In this document: positions 32,852 to 40,941 of the stretch, one piece after another
Layout of the letters: each line of letters opens with the position of its first letter
Position numbering within the stretch: the stretch's first letter is position 1
NCBI RefSeq assembly: GCF_022352215.1
Contig: NZ_JAKRWF010000001.1
Location: forward strand, 1,984,001-2,048,000
DNA: 64,000 bases
Direction of reading: 5' to 3'
Source of the DNA: Flavihumibacter cheonanensis
GTDB lineage: Bacteria > Bacteroidota > Bacteroidia > Chitinophagales > Chitinophagaceae
The notes under the pieces: generated by a model
Database searches by the model: none
The model's input: only the letters and a program-made list of their open reading frames with translations
Told to the model about the DNA's origin: nothing
Program-made: the position numbers and the translations under genes

Positions 32852-33946
32852 TTAGGCTACTACTTCAATCACGCGGGTGGCTTCAAGACTGGCATTGCGC
32901 ATTGCGATGCTGCGTGCTGCGAGTCCGGCAAAATCAGAAAATGCGGACTTTGTAACTTCATCATCTGTCATCATAATCGGCATTCCCTTATCACCCCCTT
33001 CGCGAATGGATTGCACCAGGGGAATTTGTCCCAGGAAGGGGATATCATATTCCTCAGCCAGCTTTTTACCACCTTCCTTACCAAAAATATAATACCTGTT
33101 ATTAGGCAATTCTGCGGGTGTGAAATAGCTCATGTTTTCAACAATACCGATGATGGGTACTTTGATTTGCGCCTGGCCAAACATAGCGATTCCTTTTTTT
33201 GCATCTGCAAGGGCTACATCCTGTGGAGTGGTAACTACAATTACTCCTGTAACGGGTACCGTTTGCATAAGTGTAAGGTGAATATCACCTGTTCCGGGAG
33301 GCATGTCGATCACCAGGTAATCCAGTTCATCCCAGAAAACATCTGTAACAAATTGTTTGATAGCACTGCTGGCCATTGGTCCGCGCCAAACCACTGCATT
33401 TTTCTCATCCACCAATAAACCAATGGACATCAATTTAATGCCATAGCGCTCCAGAGGGACAATCAAGCCCTTCTCTCCGCCTGCCATCATTTTCGGGCGT
33501 TCACCACGAACCCCAAACATAATAGGAACACTTGGTCCGTATATATCTGCATCCATCAGTCCAACTTTAGCGCCTCCCTGGGCAAGTGCAAGCGCCAGGT
33601 TAGCAGAAACAGTACTTTTTCCGACCCCCCCTTTACCACTTACAACTGCTATAATATTTTTTACTTTAGGCAAAATCTGGCCGGGATCTGTTCTTTTACT
33701 GTTGGTATTGGCAGTAAAATTCACCTGCACATTGGCCTCTTTATTCACCAGCAAACGAACCGCATTAATGGCTGCATTGCGCATCAGATCCTTCATCGGA
33801 CAAGCCGGGGTGGTGAGCACAATTGTAAAACTTACCTCATTTCCATTGATCTGCACATCTTTAACCATGTTCAGACTCACGATATCACTGCCCAGATCAG
33901 GCTCCTGCACATTTCCAAGCGCTTTTAATATGTCTTCTTGCGTCAT
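32852..33946 (-). CDS. mrp: Mrp/NBP35-family P-loop protein with MIP18 domain
   Basis: This 364-residue protein has an N-terminal MIP18/FeS-assembly domain (about 1-80, with TTPACPM) and a C-terminal Mrp ATPase with deviant Walker A GKGGVGKST (104-112), DADIYGPS and DMPPGTGDIHLT. Mrp proteins carry and transfer iron-sulfur clusters. The bridging CxxC motif usual near the C-terminus is absent: the region reads ENMSYFTPAELPNNRYY and Cys49 is the only cysteine. It is the first gene of the seven-gene leftward operon. Confidence 0.92.
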   Translation of the reverse strand: MTQEDILKALGNVQEPDLGSDIVSLNMVKDVQINGNEVSFTIVLTTPACPMKDLMRNAAINAVRLLVNKEANVQVNFTANTNSKRTDPGQILPKVKNIIAVVSGKGGVGKSTVSANLALALAQGGAKVGLMDADIYGPSVPIMFGVRGERPKMMAGGEKGLIVPLERYGIKLMSIGLLVDEKNAVVWRGPMASSAIKQFVTDVFWDELDYLVIDMPPGTGDIHLTLMQTVPVTGVIVVTTPQDVALADAKKGIAMFGQAQIKVPIIGIVENMSYFTPAELPNNRYYIFGKEGGKKLAEEYDIPFLGQIPLVQSIREGGDKGMPIMMTDDEVTKSAFSDFAGLAARSIAMRNASLEATRVIEVVA

Positions 33947-34006
33947 TATTTATATGTATTGATTGGGAATTTTAGTGCAAAATTAACCAATGCGGTCGGT
34001 AAATTG

Positions 34007-34037
34007 TTGAAGCTGATATATTGATATCCTATATTTG
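34007..34037 (+). promoter_or_regulatory. Full promoter of the 213-residue secreted protein gene
   Basis: TTG (34007-34009) and TATATTTG (34030-34037) are 20 bp apart, the ideal Bacteroidota arrangement. Only 5 nt separate the -7 box from the ATG at 34043, so the mRNA should have almost no leader. Confidence 0.7.
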
Positions 34038-34042
34038 GCATA

Positions 34043-34684
34043 ATGAAGCGAATTCTACCACTTGTCATAATAAGTTTTTTTTGCATCTGTAAGCAGGCTT
34101 CCGCGCAGTTTGAAACGATGAAAGACTCTGTAGTGATGCTGTATGGAGTTGTGATGACGGCTGATAGCCTGGATGGTATTCCGGCAGTGAGTGTCAGCAT
34201 CAAAGGAAGCGGTCGCGGTACTATCACCAATGACCAGGGTGTGTTTTCCATCGTTGCATTAAAAGGAAATATTATTGAATTCACCAGTGTGGGATACAAA
34301 CCCAAAATAGTGGAGATTCCAAGAAACCTGGAAGGCAATCAATTTAGCATCGTTCAGTTAATGGTAGTTGATACGCAATACCTGCCTGCCACCATCATCC
34401 GGCCAAGGCCAACCCGGGAACAATTTGAAAGAGACTTCGTCAATATGCAGGTACCGGATGATGACCTGGAGATCGCAAGGAAAAATACCAATGAACAAAC
34501 CCGCAGGGCTTTAATGAACATTTTACCTGCAGATGGTAAAGAAGCCGCGAACTATGCTTTGCGTCAGCAGGCAACCCGCTATTCCTACCAGGGAACTACG
34601 CCTCCCATCAACCTGATGAATCCGATGGCCTGGGCTGAATTTATCAAATCCTGGAAAAGGGGTGATTTCAAACGAAAAAACTAG
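34043..34684 (+). CDS. Secreted protein with carboxypeptidase-regulatory-like domain
   Basis: This 213-residue protein has a signal peptide ending ASAQ (19-22) followed by a carboxypeptidase-D-regulatory-like beta-sandwich (about 33-110: LYGVVMTADSLDGIPAVSV, GTITNDQGVFSIVALKG, IEFTSVGYKPK), the domain found at the start of SusC-like receptors. The rest (110-213) is helical and polar with no recognised domain. It is not a SusC: it is far too short. A periplasmic or surface protein of unknown role. It is 5 bp upstream of the dehydrogenase gene. Confidence 0.75.
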   Translation: MKRILPLVIISFFCICKQASAQFETMKDSVVMLYGVVMTADSLDGIPAVSVSIKGSGRGTITNDQGVFSIVALKGNIIEFTSVGYKPKIVEIPRNLEGNQFSIVQLMVVDTQYLPATIIRPRPTREQFERDFVNMQVPDDDLEIARKNTNEQTRRALMNILPADGKEAANYALRQQATRYSYQGTTPPINLMNPMAWAEFIKSWKRGDFKRKN

Positions 34685-34689
34685 CGTGT

Positions 34690-35583
34690 ATGTTTAATCA
34701 GATTGCTGTCATTGGTGCAGGCACCATGGGAAATGGTATTGCACATGTTTTTGCGCAACATGGATTTAAGGTAAACCTGGTAGATCTCAATCCAGAACAA
34801 TTGGAAAAAGCGCTTGCAACGATCCGTAAAAATCTCGAAAGGCAGGTAGCCAAAGGAATCCTTTCAGAAGCAGATAGTCAGCAGGCAATCAATAACATCA
34901 CCACTACATCCGGATTGGGAGAAGGCGTCAACAGGGCAGATCTCATCATTGAAGCAGCTACAGAAAATATTCAGTTGAAGCTATCCATTTTCAGCGAGCT
35001 TGATAAACTGGCTCCTGCGAATGCAGTATTGGCCACCAACACTTCTTCTATTTCCATCACCAAAATAGCGAGTGCGACCAGCAGACCAGAAAAGGTGATT
35101 GGTATGCATTTCATGAACCCGGTTCCGGTTATGAAACTGGTGGAGGTAATTAATGGATATTCCACCGAAAAGAAGATTACTGAACAAATTGTGGAGCTTA
35201 GTAAAAAGCTGGGAAAGGTTCCGGCAGTTGTAAATGATTACCCGGGATTTATTGCCAACCGGATTCTTATGCCCATGATAAATGAAGCAATCTATAGTTT
35301 ATATGAAGGCGTAGCCGGGGTGGAAGAAATTGACACCATCATGAAATTAGGTATGGCCCATCCAATGGGTCCCCTGCAACTGGCAGATTTTATCGGTTTG
35401 GATACCTGTCACAGCATTTTGCAGGTGCTACACGAGGGACTCGGAAATCCCAAATATGCTCCCTGTCCCCTGCTGACCAATATGGTAACGGCTAAAAAAC
35501 TGGGGGTAAAGTCCGGAGAAGGGTTTTATCTCTATACACCCGGTTCCAAAGAATTGGTGGTTCATCCACGATTCAGACCCTGA
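34690..35583 (+). CDS. 3-hydroxybutyryl-CoA dehydrogenase
   Basis: This 297-residue protein is a single-function 3-hydroxyacyl-CoA dehydrogenase. It carries the NAD site VIGAGTMGNGIAHV (7-20), catalytic His in GMHFMNPVPVMKLVEV, NDYPGFIANRIL, and the C-terminal helical domain (MKLGMAHPMGPLQLADFIGLD). It oxidises (S)-3-hydroxybutyryl-CoA in fatty-acid or amino-acid breakdown, a step after crotonyl-CoA formed by glutaryl-CoA dehydrogenase. It follows the secreted protein gene with a 5-bp gap, so the two are co-transcribed. Confidence 0.94.
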   Translation: MFNQIAVIGAGTMGNGIAHVFAQHGFKVNLVDLNPEQLEKALATIRKNLERQVAKGILSEADSQQAINNITTTSGLGEGVNRADLIIEAATENIQLKLSIFSELDKLAPANAVLATNTSSISITKIASATSRPEKVIGMHFMNPVPVMKLVEVINGYSTEKKITEQIVELSKKLGKVPAVVNDYPGFIANRILMPMINEAIYSLYEGVAGVEEIDTIMKLGMAHPMGPLQLADFIGLDTCHSILQVLHEGLGNPKYAPCPLLTNMVTAKKLGVKSGEGFYLYTPGSKELVVHPRFRP

Positions 35584-35740
35584 TTTATACAGTTTACTGA
35601 TTCCTGTTGCGATTTAATCGCCATTTCTGCTGTTTCATGCGGGAATTTAAGCGATTAGTCGGATTTGCCTTGTTTATTGGGTGGTTTCCCACCAATTTTA
35701 CATTCTAATTATTTACCAGGATATCATTAAACCTTTGATC

Positions 35741-35920
35741 ATGAAACCGGTTACCGCTGCAAGTCTTCTACTAACAATCCTACTGGCTACCGGGGTTACA
35801 GCCGGGGTCAAGTCGGATTGTTCAGGTAACCAACGTTGCATAACAAAAACGTCCAAGTCTATCCAGCCGAAAGAAGTTGAAATGCTTGAACTTTCTGCAT
35901 TGAGTGTGTTGGTGTATTAA
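35741..35920 (+). CDS. Small secreted peptide, 59 residues
   Basis: The ATG at 35741 gives MKPVTAASLLLTILLATGVT, a signal peptide cut near TAG (20-22), then a mature part of about 38 residues with two cysteines (SDCSGNQRCITK) that could form a disulfide. No family is recognised. A start at 35681 would put extra residues in front of the signal peptide and is not used. Its end overlaps the anti-sigma gene end by 4 bp in convergent orientation. Confidence 0.5.
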   Translation: MKPVTAASLLLTILLATGVTAGVKSDCSGNQRCITKTSKSIQPKEVEMLELSALSVLVY

Positions 35921-36573
35921 GTACTATCCTTTTTCTCTTTTGGCGGCACAATCCGGTAATCATCGGGACGAATTCCTTTGATACCGGATGGACGTTTTCT
36001 ACCCCCTGCTGAATCGGGCCGCAGGTTATCAGGTTGCTTTATAGTTGGTTCTGCAATTATCTCGGGCTTAGTTGCTTTCACTTCAGGTGCAGCAGCATCC
36101 AGCACTGGTGGTGGTTGCAAAACAGCAGCAGAGTCCGGCAATGGGCTTTGTACAGCACCAGGATCAGGGCTAGTACTCTTATTACTGTCAGTTATTACGG
36201 GAGACGAGGACTCAGGAGAAGAGGGCCCTGGAGGAGATAGTCCCGGTGCAGTTGGTAATAATTCAGTAGAATCAACCGGCTGGTTAGTAACCGGAACAAT
36301 TTGTTCAACAGGAAGCTCAGGTTTTTTTATTAGGTAAATCAATACAGCAGCAATAACTGCCAATAAGAGGAGCCAGCTCCAGCCTTTCCAGCCTGCAACC
36401 GGACTGCCACCCTGTGGACCCGGATCACCGCCGAAATCATTATCATCTGTAGGCAGTTCTCTGTCCAGCTCTGTGCTAATGCGCTGCCAGATGGAATCAG
36501 CCATTTCCGGTAAAGGAGGAAGTTCACCGAGTTTACGGGCGATCAGCTCTTCGTATGGAAAGGAGGCATTCAT
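35917..36573 (-). CDS. Predicted anti-sigma factor, single-pass membrane protein
   Basis: The ATG at 36573 overlaps the sigma gene stop as ATGA, implying translational coupling. The 218-residue product has a short cytosolic N-terminus (MNASFPYEELIARKLGELPP), one membrane helix near 67-83 (WLLLLAVIAAVLIYLI) and a long extracytoplasmic Pro/Ser/Asp-rich tail ending in a basic patch. That layout fits an anti-sigma factor that holds the adjacent ECF sigma at the membrane. No classic zinc anti-sigma (HxxxCxxC) motif is present. Assignment is by context. Confidence 0.65.
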   Translation of the reverse strand: MNASFPYEELIARKLGELPPLPEMADSIWQRISTELDRELPTDDNDFGGDPGPQGGSPVAGWKGWSWLLLLAVIAAVLIYLIKKPELPVEQIVPVTNQPVDSTELLPTAPGLSPPGPSSPESSSPVITDSNKSTSPDPGAVQSPLPDSAAVLQPPPVLDAAAPEVKATKPEIIAEPTIKQPDNLRPDSAGGRKRPSGIKGIRPDDYRIVPPKEKKDST

Positions 36574-37121
36574 GATAGATGCACCTGCTGTAATTTTTGA
36601 ATGAGGAATTTTCTTGCTTCGCTGAGGTGCCATTTACTGGTACCCTCGCTGATAGCTAATTTTTCAGCTATCTCCCGATGGTTATAACCATCCACTGCGT
36701 ATAAGACAAAAACCGCATGCGTAGCTGGTGGCAACTGCTGAATCATGGTCATCAGTTCCTTTGCATTCAGTTGCTCTATCGCGGCATTATTGATATTGGG
36801 GGCTGCAACTGTTTCATATTCCAGCTCCATTTCCTGACTGAACTTTGATCTTGCCTTAATATGATCCAGGCCTTCGTTAATGACGATTCTGCGCAACCAG
36901 GTTTGGAAACTGGCAATGGAAGAATCAAAGGATTTTATACTCTTGAATACTTTAACGAAGGCCTGGCTCACAATATCGGCAGCGTCTGCATCATCCCTGG
37001 AGTAACGTTGGGCAATCACCATCGCATAGGAATAGTATTGCCTGTACAGGTATTCCTGTGCTTTCCGGTTGTTGGCAATACAACCATCAATTACTACCTG
37101 TATGTCCAGGGTTTCGGTCAA
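36570..37121 (-). CDS. ECF-type RNA polymerase sigma factor
   Basis: The 183-residue protein has sigma region 2 (YYSYAMVIAQRYSRDDADAA, DIVSQAFVKVFKSIKSF, TWLRRIVINEGLDHIK) and region 4 (AVDGYNHREIAEKLAI, SEGTSKWHLSEARKFL). It belongs to the extracytoplasmic-function group that Bacteroidota use to respond to envelope signals. The start is a TTG at 37121 that overlaps the upstream lipoprotein stop as TTGA; no earlier ATG fits. The next gene downstream is its likely anti-sigma factor. Confidence 0.93.
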   Translation of the reverse strand: MTETLDIQVVIDGCIANNRKAQEYLYRQYYSYAMVIAQRYSRDDADAADIVSQAFVKVFKSIKSFDSSIASFQTWLRRIVINEGLDHIKARSKFSQEMELEYETVAAPNINNAAIEQLNAKELMTMIQQLPPATHAVFVLYAVDGYNHREIAEKLAISEGTSKWHLSEARKFLIQKLQQVHLS

Positions 37122-37921
37122 CGACTGCTCAAATCTTTTTGCTGCTTTAAAAGTAAGGAAGAGGAAGCAGCTGCCAATATCATTTTGTAGGCAGGATCCA
37201 GATCATTAACCATCCATACCTGGTTGTCCAGCAGATCCACAACACCCACCACTCCATCTTCAAAACGAATTTCATATCCGGCAAAAGTGGGACCGCCCAG
37301 TACTTTCTGCTCTTTCCCTTTTTTATTGGTATAGGAACCAATTCTTAAGGTTTCAATAGTAAACTGAACATCCCCATTGGTAAGGTATCCCTGTTCCTCA
37401 ACCATTTCTCCTCTGCCCTCTTTGTGTACCATAACCAATTGCCAGGGCTCGGGTTGTTTTTCAGATACCAGCATGATGGCCGCTGAAAAAGCATATTGTA
37501 AATTGGTAGTAGCGGCTACCTCACCCCAGCGAGGATTACGGTTTTTAAATACCAATTGTTTTTCACTTAATTTCTCCAACGCAAATACAGCTGCTTTTTC
37601 TTTACCATTTTCAATGGTGAACTGTAGTTTGCTTCTCTCCTTTAGGCTACGATTGTCGGTATTGATATCGAACACTTTCAGGATCTGGTCTTCCGGGCGA
37701 AAACTGATCCGGCTGGCCTGCCAAACCGAACTGAAATCCCAGCCCCGCTTAACGGGACTGGTTTCATATTCGCCAAAAGTCAGGGTCTGGTTGATCATCC
37801 ATCCATTTACACCTTTCACTTTCATAGCTGTTGCAGCCTTTTCAAACTCACCGGGTACAGCCACTTTAGCAGCACTGCAGGATAACAGCAACACCCAACC
37901 GAACAGTATCAGATATTTCAT
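37118..37921 (-). CDS. Uncharacterised lipoprotein upstream of the ECF sigma gene
   Basis: This 267-residue protein has a lipoprotein signal (MKYLILFGWVLLLSCSAAK, Cys15). The mature part is beta-rich with segments such as WMINQTLTFGEYETSPVKRG, GWDFSSVW and GPTFAGYEIRF. I do not recognise the family. Its stop overlaps the sigma start, so it belongs to the sigma/anti-sigma operon. It could be a sensor or target of the regulon. That is inference from position only. Confidence 0.7.
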   Translation of the reverse strand: MKYLILFGWVLLLSCSAAKVAVPGEFEKAATAMKVKGVNGWMINQTLTFGEYETSPVKRGWDFSSVWQASRISFRPEDQILKVFDINTDNRSLKERSKLQFTIENGKEKAAVFALEKLSEKQLVFKNRNPRWGEVAATTNLQYAFSAAIMLVSEKQPEPWQLVMVHKEGRGEMVEEQGYLTNGDVQFTIETLRIGSYTNKKGKEQKVLGGPTFAGYEIRFEDGVVGVVDLLDNQVWMVNDLDPAYKMILAAASSSLLLKQQKDLSSR

Positions 37922-37941
37922 AAAGAAGTTTATTAAAGATA

Positions 37942-39459
37942 TTAATTACTATAGGTATAAACAGTTTTCATGCGGTACATATCAGCATCGCTCTGATAAG
38001 ATTTGTAATAGGTATACAATACTACCGGGTATCCGTCTGCATTGTACTCATATTCATATTTGTACGGAACAGAGGAAGGAATTGCACCGGAATAGCCTGA
38101 ATTTCTTCCTACAACATTATTCTTGGAAACGTGCGACAGATACATATCCGGGAAAAGTTTGTTGGTAAATCTTGGGTTGATCATCTGATCATACTGGAAT
38201 TTACCCCCTTCACGACCGCCTGTTGAAGTAGCAGCTGTGTAACTTACTTTGTTACCACCTGAGAACGTTGCTGCATAATGAACTGTATGTCCATTGTCCA
38301 GAATCATATATACATCTGTTACGCCGCCTTCGGTTGAAATGCCATTTTCAAGCACACTGGTAGTTGTGCGATCATACATATTTTCAATGATATGCGTTAC
38401 CTGGCCATTGGCGTCCAACTCATAACGGGTTTCTCCTACTCTTTTTTCTGATGGATCGATGCGATCTACACCAATCAATGTTGAACCCTGGTAAACTCCT
38501 TTATCAGTGAAAATGTATTGCAGATCCTGGCTTTGAGGTTTTTTCTGGTAGTAGTTTACTTCTTTCAACTGGCCATCGGTTCTTTGCTGATAAAGCGTAA
38601 GCGATTGTTTCTGCCAGTTACCCATAACTTCCAAAAAGGTTTCTTCCTGCTGTAACCATTTGCGGCTTTTCTGTCCTTCCAGGATGATAAGATTTTCACC
38701 CTCTACTTCTTCGCGGGTCACTATTTTTTTCACCGGTGTATTCCAGATATTTCCGGAAACCTCAAACTTAACAGCTTTCTCACTGAAATGAATCTCTTCT
38801 TCCAGGCTGCTGCGCTCAATGGTACGGGTTACAGTTTCTCCATTGCTAAAGGTTGAAGTAAGGTTGAATTTTAAAACCGGTGCATCATACACAACACCAC
38901 CGATGGTGATTGCTGCCTGCACATTTACCAGGATGCCATTCCGCTGAAATGCACCTTTGGAGTAGCCGAAATCTTCCGGACCAACTGTTTCATCCGTAAT
39001 CAGCAACTGCGGACGAAAAACAGTAGCTACATTCGTTAGTACCTGCTGTTGTGGCAATCCGATCTGGATGTTTTGAGCCAGCCGGGATGTAGACAGCGGG
39101 GTAGCATACAAGGCTTTATTCTCCTTTTTAACTACTAATTGCGTCATGGAGTAAGTTCCTTTATCAAGAATTATCTCCTGTGATCTCCACTGGTAAGCCT
39201 GCGGACCAATTTTGCCAATCTTGATTGGTTTGTTCTGCAGTACAGGCTGGCGTTTATCATTCACCACAGTGATATAGGCATCGAGGCTGTCTTCTGCATG
39301 TAATTCCTGCAATCCCAGCTCCAGCTGAAAAATACCGGAATCTTTAACTGCAACGGGGTCTGTTGGTCCCGGTTTGGAAGGAATGATTACCTCATCATCT
39401 TTCTGACAGGCGGTGAGAAAAAGAATACTCAAAAGGAAAAGGTTGAAGATCTGTTTCAT
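37942..39459 (-). CDS. Uncharacterised 505-residue lipoprotein, first gene of the sigma operon
   Basis: It begins with a lipoprotein signal (MKQIFNLFLLSILFLTACQK, Cys18) and continues as a beta-rich protein. The C-terminal part has YD/RHS-like short strands (TRYELDANGQVTHI, YKYEYEYNADGYPVVLYTYY) typical of cell-surface beta proteins, though no full repeat array is seen. No family is recognised. It lies 20 bp upstream of the second lipoprotein gene, so both probably share a transcript with the sigma and anti-sigma genes. Confidence 0.7.
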   Translation of the reverse strand: MKQIFNLFLLSILFLTACQKDDEVIIPSKPGPTDPVAVKDSGIFQLELGLQELHAEDSLDAYITVVNDKRQPVLQNKPIKIGKIGPQAYQWRSQEIILDKGTYSMTQLVVKKENKALYATPLSTSRLAQNIQIGLPQQQVLTNVATVFRPQLLITDETVGPEDFGYSKGAFQRNGILVNVQAAITIGGVVYDAPVLKFNLTSTFSNGETVTRTIERSSLEEEIHFSEKAVKFEVSGNIWNTPVKKIVTREEVEGENLIILEGQKSRKWLQQEETFLEVMGNWQKQSLTLYQQRTDGQLKEVNYYQKKPQSQDLQYIFTDKGVYQGSTLIGVDRIDPSEKRVGETRYELDANGQVTHIIENMYDRTTTSVLENGISTEGGVTDVYMILDNGHTVHYAATFSGGNKVSYTAATSTGGREGGKFQYDQMINPRFTNKLFPDMYLSHVSKNNVVGRNSGYSGAIPSSVPYKYEYEYNADGYPVVLYTYYKSYQSDADMYRMKTVYTYSN

Positions 39460-39561
39460 GATTGTATATTGTTTTGTTTAAAGACTATACCCCTGGTGGT
39501 TTCAAAACCGTTGGGTAGGGATCCTGTGTTTTAGATAACTTTAACAATTATTACTTTTTTC

Positions 39562-40302
39562 ATGCTTCAACTGCTCTCGAAAATTGTCACGTTCTTCCTT
39601 TCACCCGCCAACTGGATATTGGTTGTAGCACTGTTGTTTTTAATAGGGAAACCCGGAAATTGGAAACGTCGATATGGCCTTGTCCTGGTCACGATCACTA
39701 TTCTCTTCACCAATCCCGGCCTCTTTTATTTATGCCTTCAATCCTGGCAACCGGTTTTTGTGCCGGCTACCGGAAAATTTGAGGCGGTTATACTGCCAGG
39801 TGGACTTTCCAGCTATGATAAAAATGGTCAGGGTTATTTCGGACAGGCTGCGGATCGATTCATTCAGGCCGCAAAGCTGGTGCATAGCGGTGTGGCAGAA
39901 AAGGTAATTGTGACCGGTGGAAATGGTTTTTTGAACCGGAAACTCCCGCCGGAAGCGGATTTTGTTAAAGCGGAATTAATCCATAATGGAATTTCACCAG
40001 TCCTCATTTTTGCAGAAAATAGAAGTCGAAATACAAAGGAGAACGCAATCTTTACTAAGTCATTGATTGACAGCCTGGGAATGAAGGGACCTTTTATTTT
40101 AGTAACCTCTGCGATGCATATGCGCAGATGTGAAGCAGAATTTAACAAAGTTGGAATCAAGACAACCAGGCACTGTGCCAACTATGAAGTGATCAACGGT
40201 TTTCAGCAATGGTATGATTGGCTATGGCCAGACTTTTCATTGCTTGACAAATGGAATCGTTTGAATAAAGAAGTGGTTGGTTATTTGGTCAGCAGGCTTT
40301 GA
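39562..40302 (+). CDS. YdcF/SanA family (DUF218) membrane protein
   Basis: This 246-residue protein has two N-terminal membrane helices (about 15-55) and a DUF218 domain: AVILPGGLSSYDKNG near residue 75, VIVTGGNGFLNRKL, SRNTKENAIFTKSLI and LVTSAMHMRRCEAEF. Relatives include SanA and ElyC, linked to cell envelope and undecaprenyl-phosphate metabolism; the reaction is unknown. Its last 14 bp overlap the convergent yigZ-like gene. Confidence 0.87.
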   Translation: MLQLLSKIVTFFLSPANWILVVALLFLIGKPGNWKRRYGLVLVTITILFTNPGLFYLCLQSWQPVFVPATGKFEAVILPGGLSSYDKNGQGYFGQAADRFIQAAKLVHSGVAEKVIVTGGNGFLNRKLPPEADFVKAELIHNGISPVLIFAENRSRNTKENAIFTKSLIDSLGMKGPFILVTSAMHMRRCEAEFNKVGIKTTRHCANYEVINGFQQWYDWLWPDFSLLDKWNRLNKEVVGYLVSRL

Positions 40303-40894
40303 CTTCTACCGTATGTAATTGCTTCAACCTATATAATACTTCTTCCTCGCGGTTCAGGGGAACTCCGATTTTATACAAACAGAATAATTGAACCTCCTGC
40401 TTCAGCAGGGTGCAATTGCATTGTTTGATGATCATCATTATTTCATTGATCATGGTATAATCAAACTGCAGTTGATAGGAACGTTCAATCGTTTTCTGAA
40501 CAAAGGGGATGGTCTGCAAGACCACGCTGGCGGTGGTTTTATACGCATTGATCAAACCCGGAACGCCCAGCATGGTTCCTCCGAAATACCGAACTACAAC
40601 AACTCCCACATTGACCAGTTCCTTGCTGTCGATCTGTCCAAGGATGGGCTTACCTGCAGATCCGGAGGGTTCTCCATCATCGTTCACCCGGAAACTGTTT
40701 CCATCCAGGCCGATCCGGTAGGCAAAACAGTGATGCGTGGCTTTGGGATGTTCTTTTTTAATCTGTTCCAGCTCTTTTTTGAATTGCTCCACCGAACCAG
40801 CCGGAAATGCATAACCGATAAAGCGGCTGCCTCTGTCGCGGAATTCGGCCGTACCTGATTTTTCGATGGTAGTATAAAAAGTCTTATTGTCCAT
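40289..40894 (-). CDS. YigZ/IMPACT family protein
   Basis: From the ATG at 40894 it has 201 residues. The conserved N-terminal IMPACT domain shows KATHHCFAYRIG, VNDDGEPSGSAGKPIL and VVVRYFGGTMLGVPGLINAY; the C-terminal part is a DUF1949-like ferredoxin-fold domain. In E. coli YigZ the function is not settled; eukaryotic IMPACT regulates translation. A GTG start at 40903 is also in frame. It is the last gene of the GMC-ecsC-ribD leftward set, but has its own exact -7 box at 40917. Confidence 0.9.
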   Translation of the reverse strand: MDNKTFYTTIEKSGTAEFRDRGSRFIGYAFPAGSVEQFKKELEQIKKEHPKATHHCFAYRIGLDGNSFRVNDDGEPSGSAGKPILGQIDSKELVNVGVVVVRYFGGTMLGVPGLINAYKTTASVVLQTIPFVQKTIERSYQLQFDYTMINEIMMIIKQCNCTLLKQEVQLFCLYKIGVPLNREEEVLYRLKQLHTVEVKAC

Positions 40895-40916
40895 AGTGTA
40901 CACTGGAAACAGCGCG

Positions 40917-40924
40917 CAAAGGTA
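40917..40924 (-). promoter_or_regulatory. -7 promoter box for the yigZ-like gene
   Basis: The minus strand reads TACCTTTG, an exact match, 22 bp before the ATG at 40894 and just after the ribD stop. Confidence 0.5.
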
Positions 40925-40941
40925 CAGCTTTACCGGGGAGA

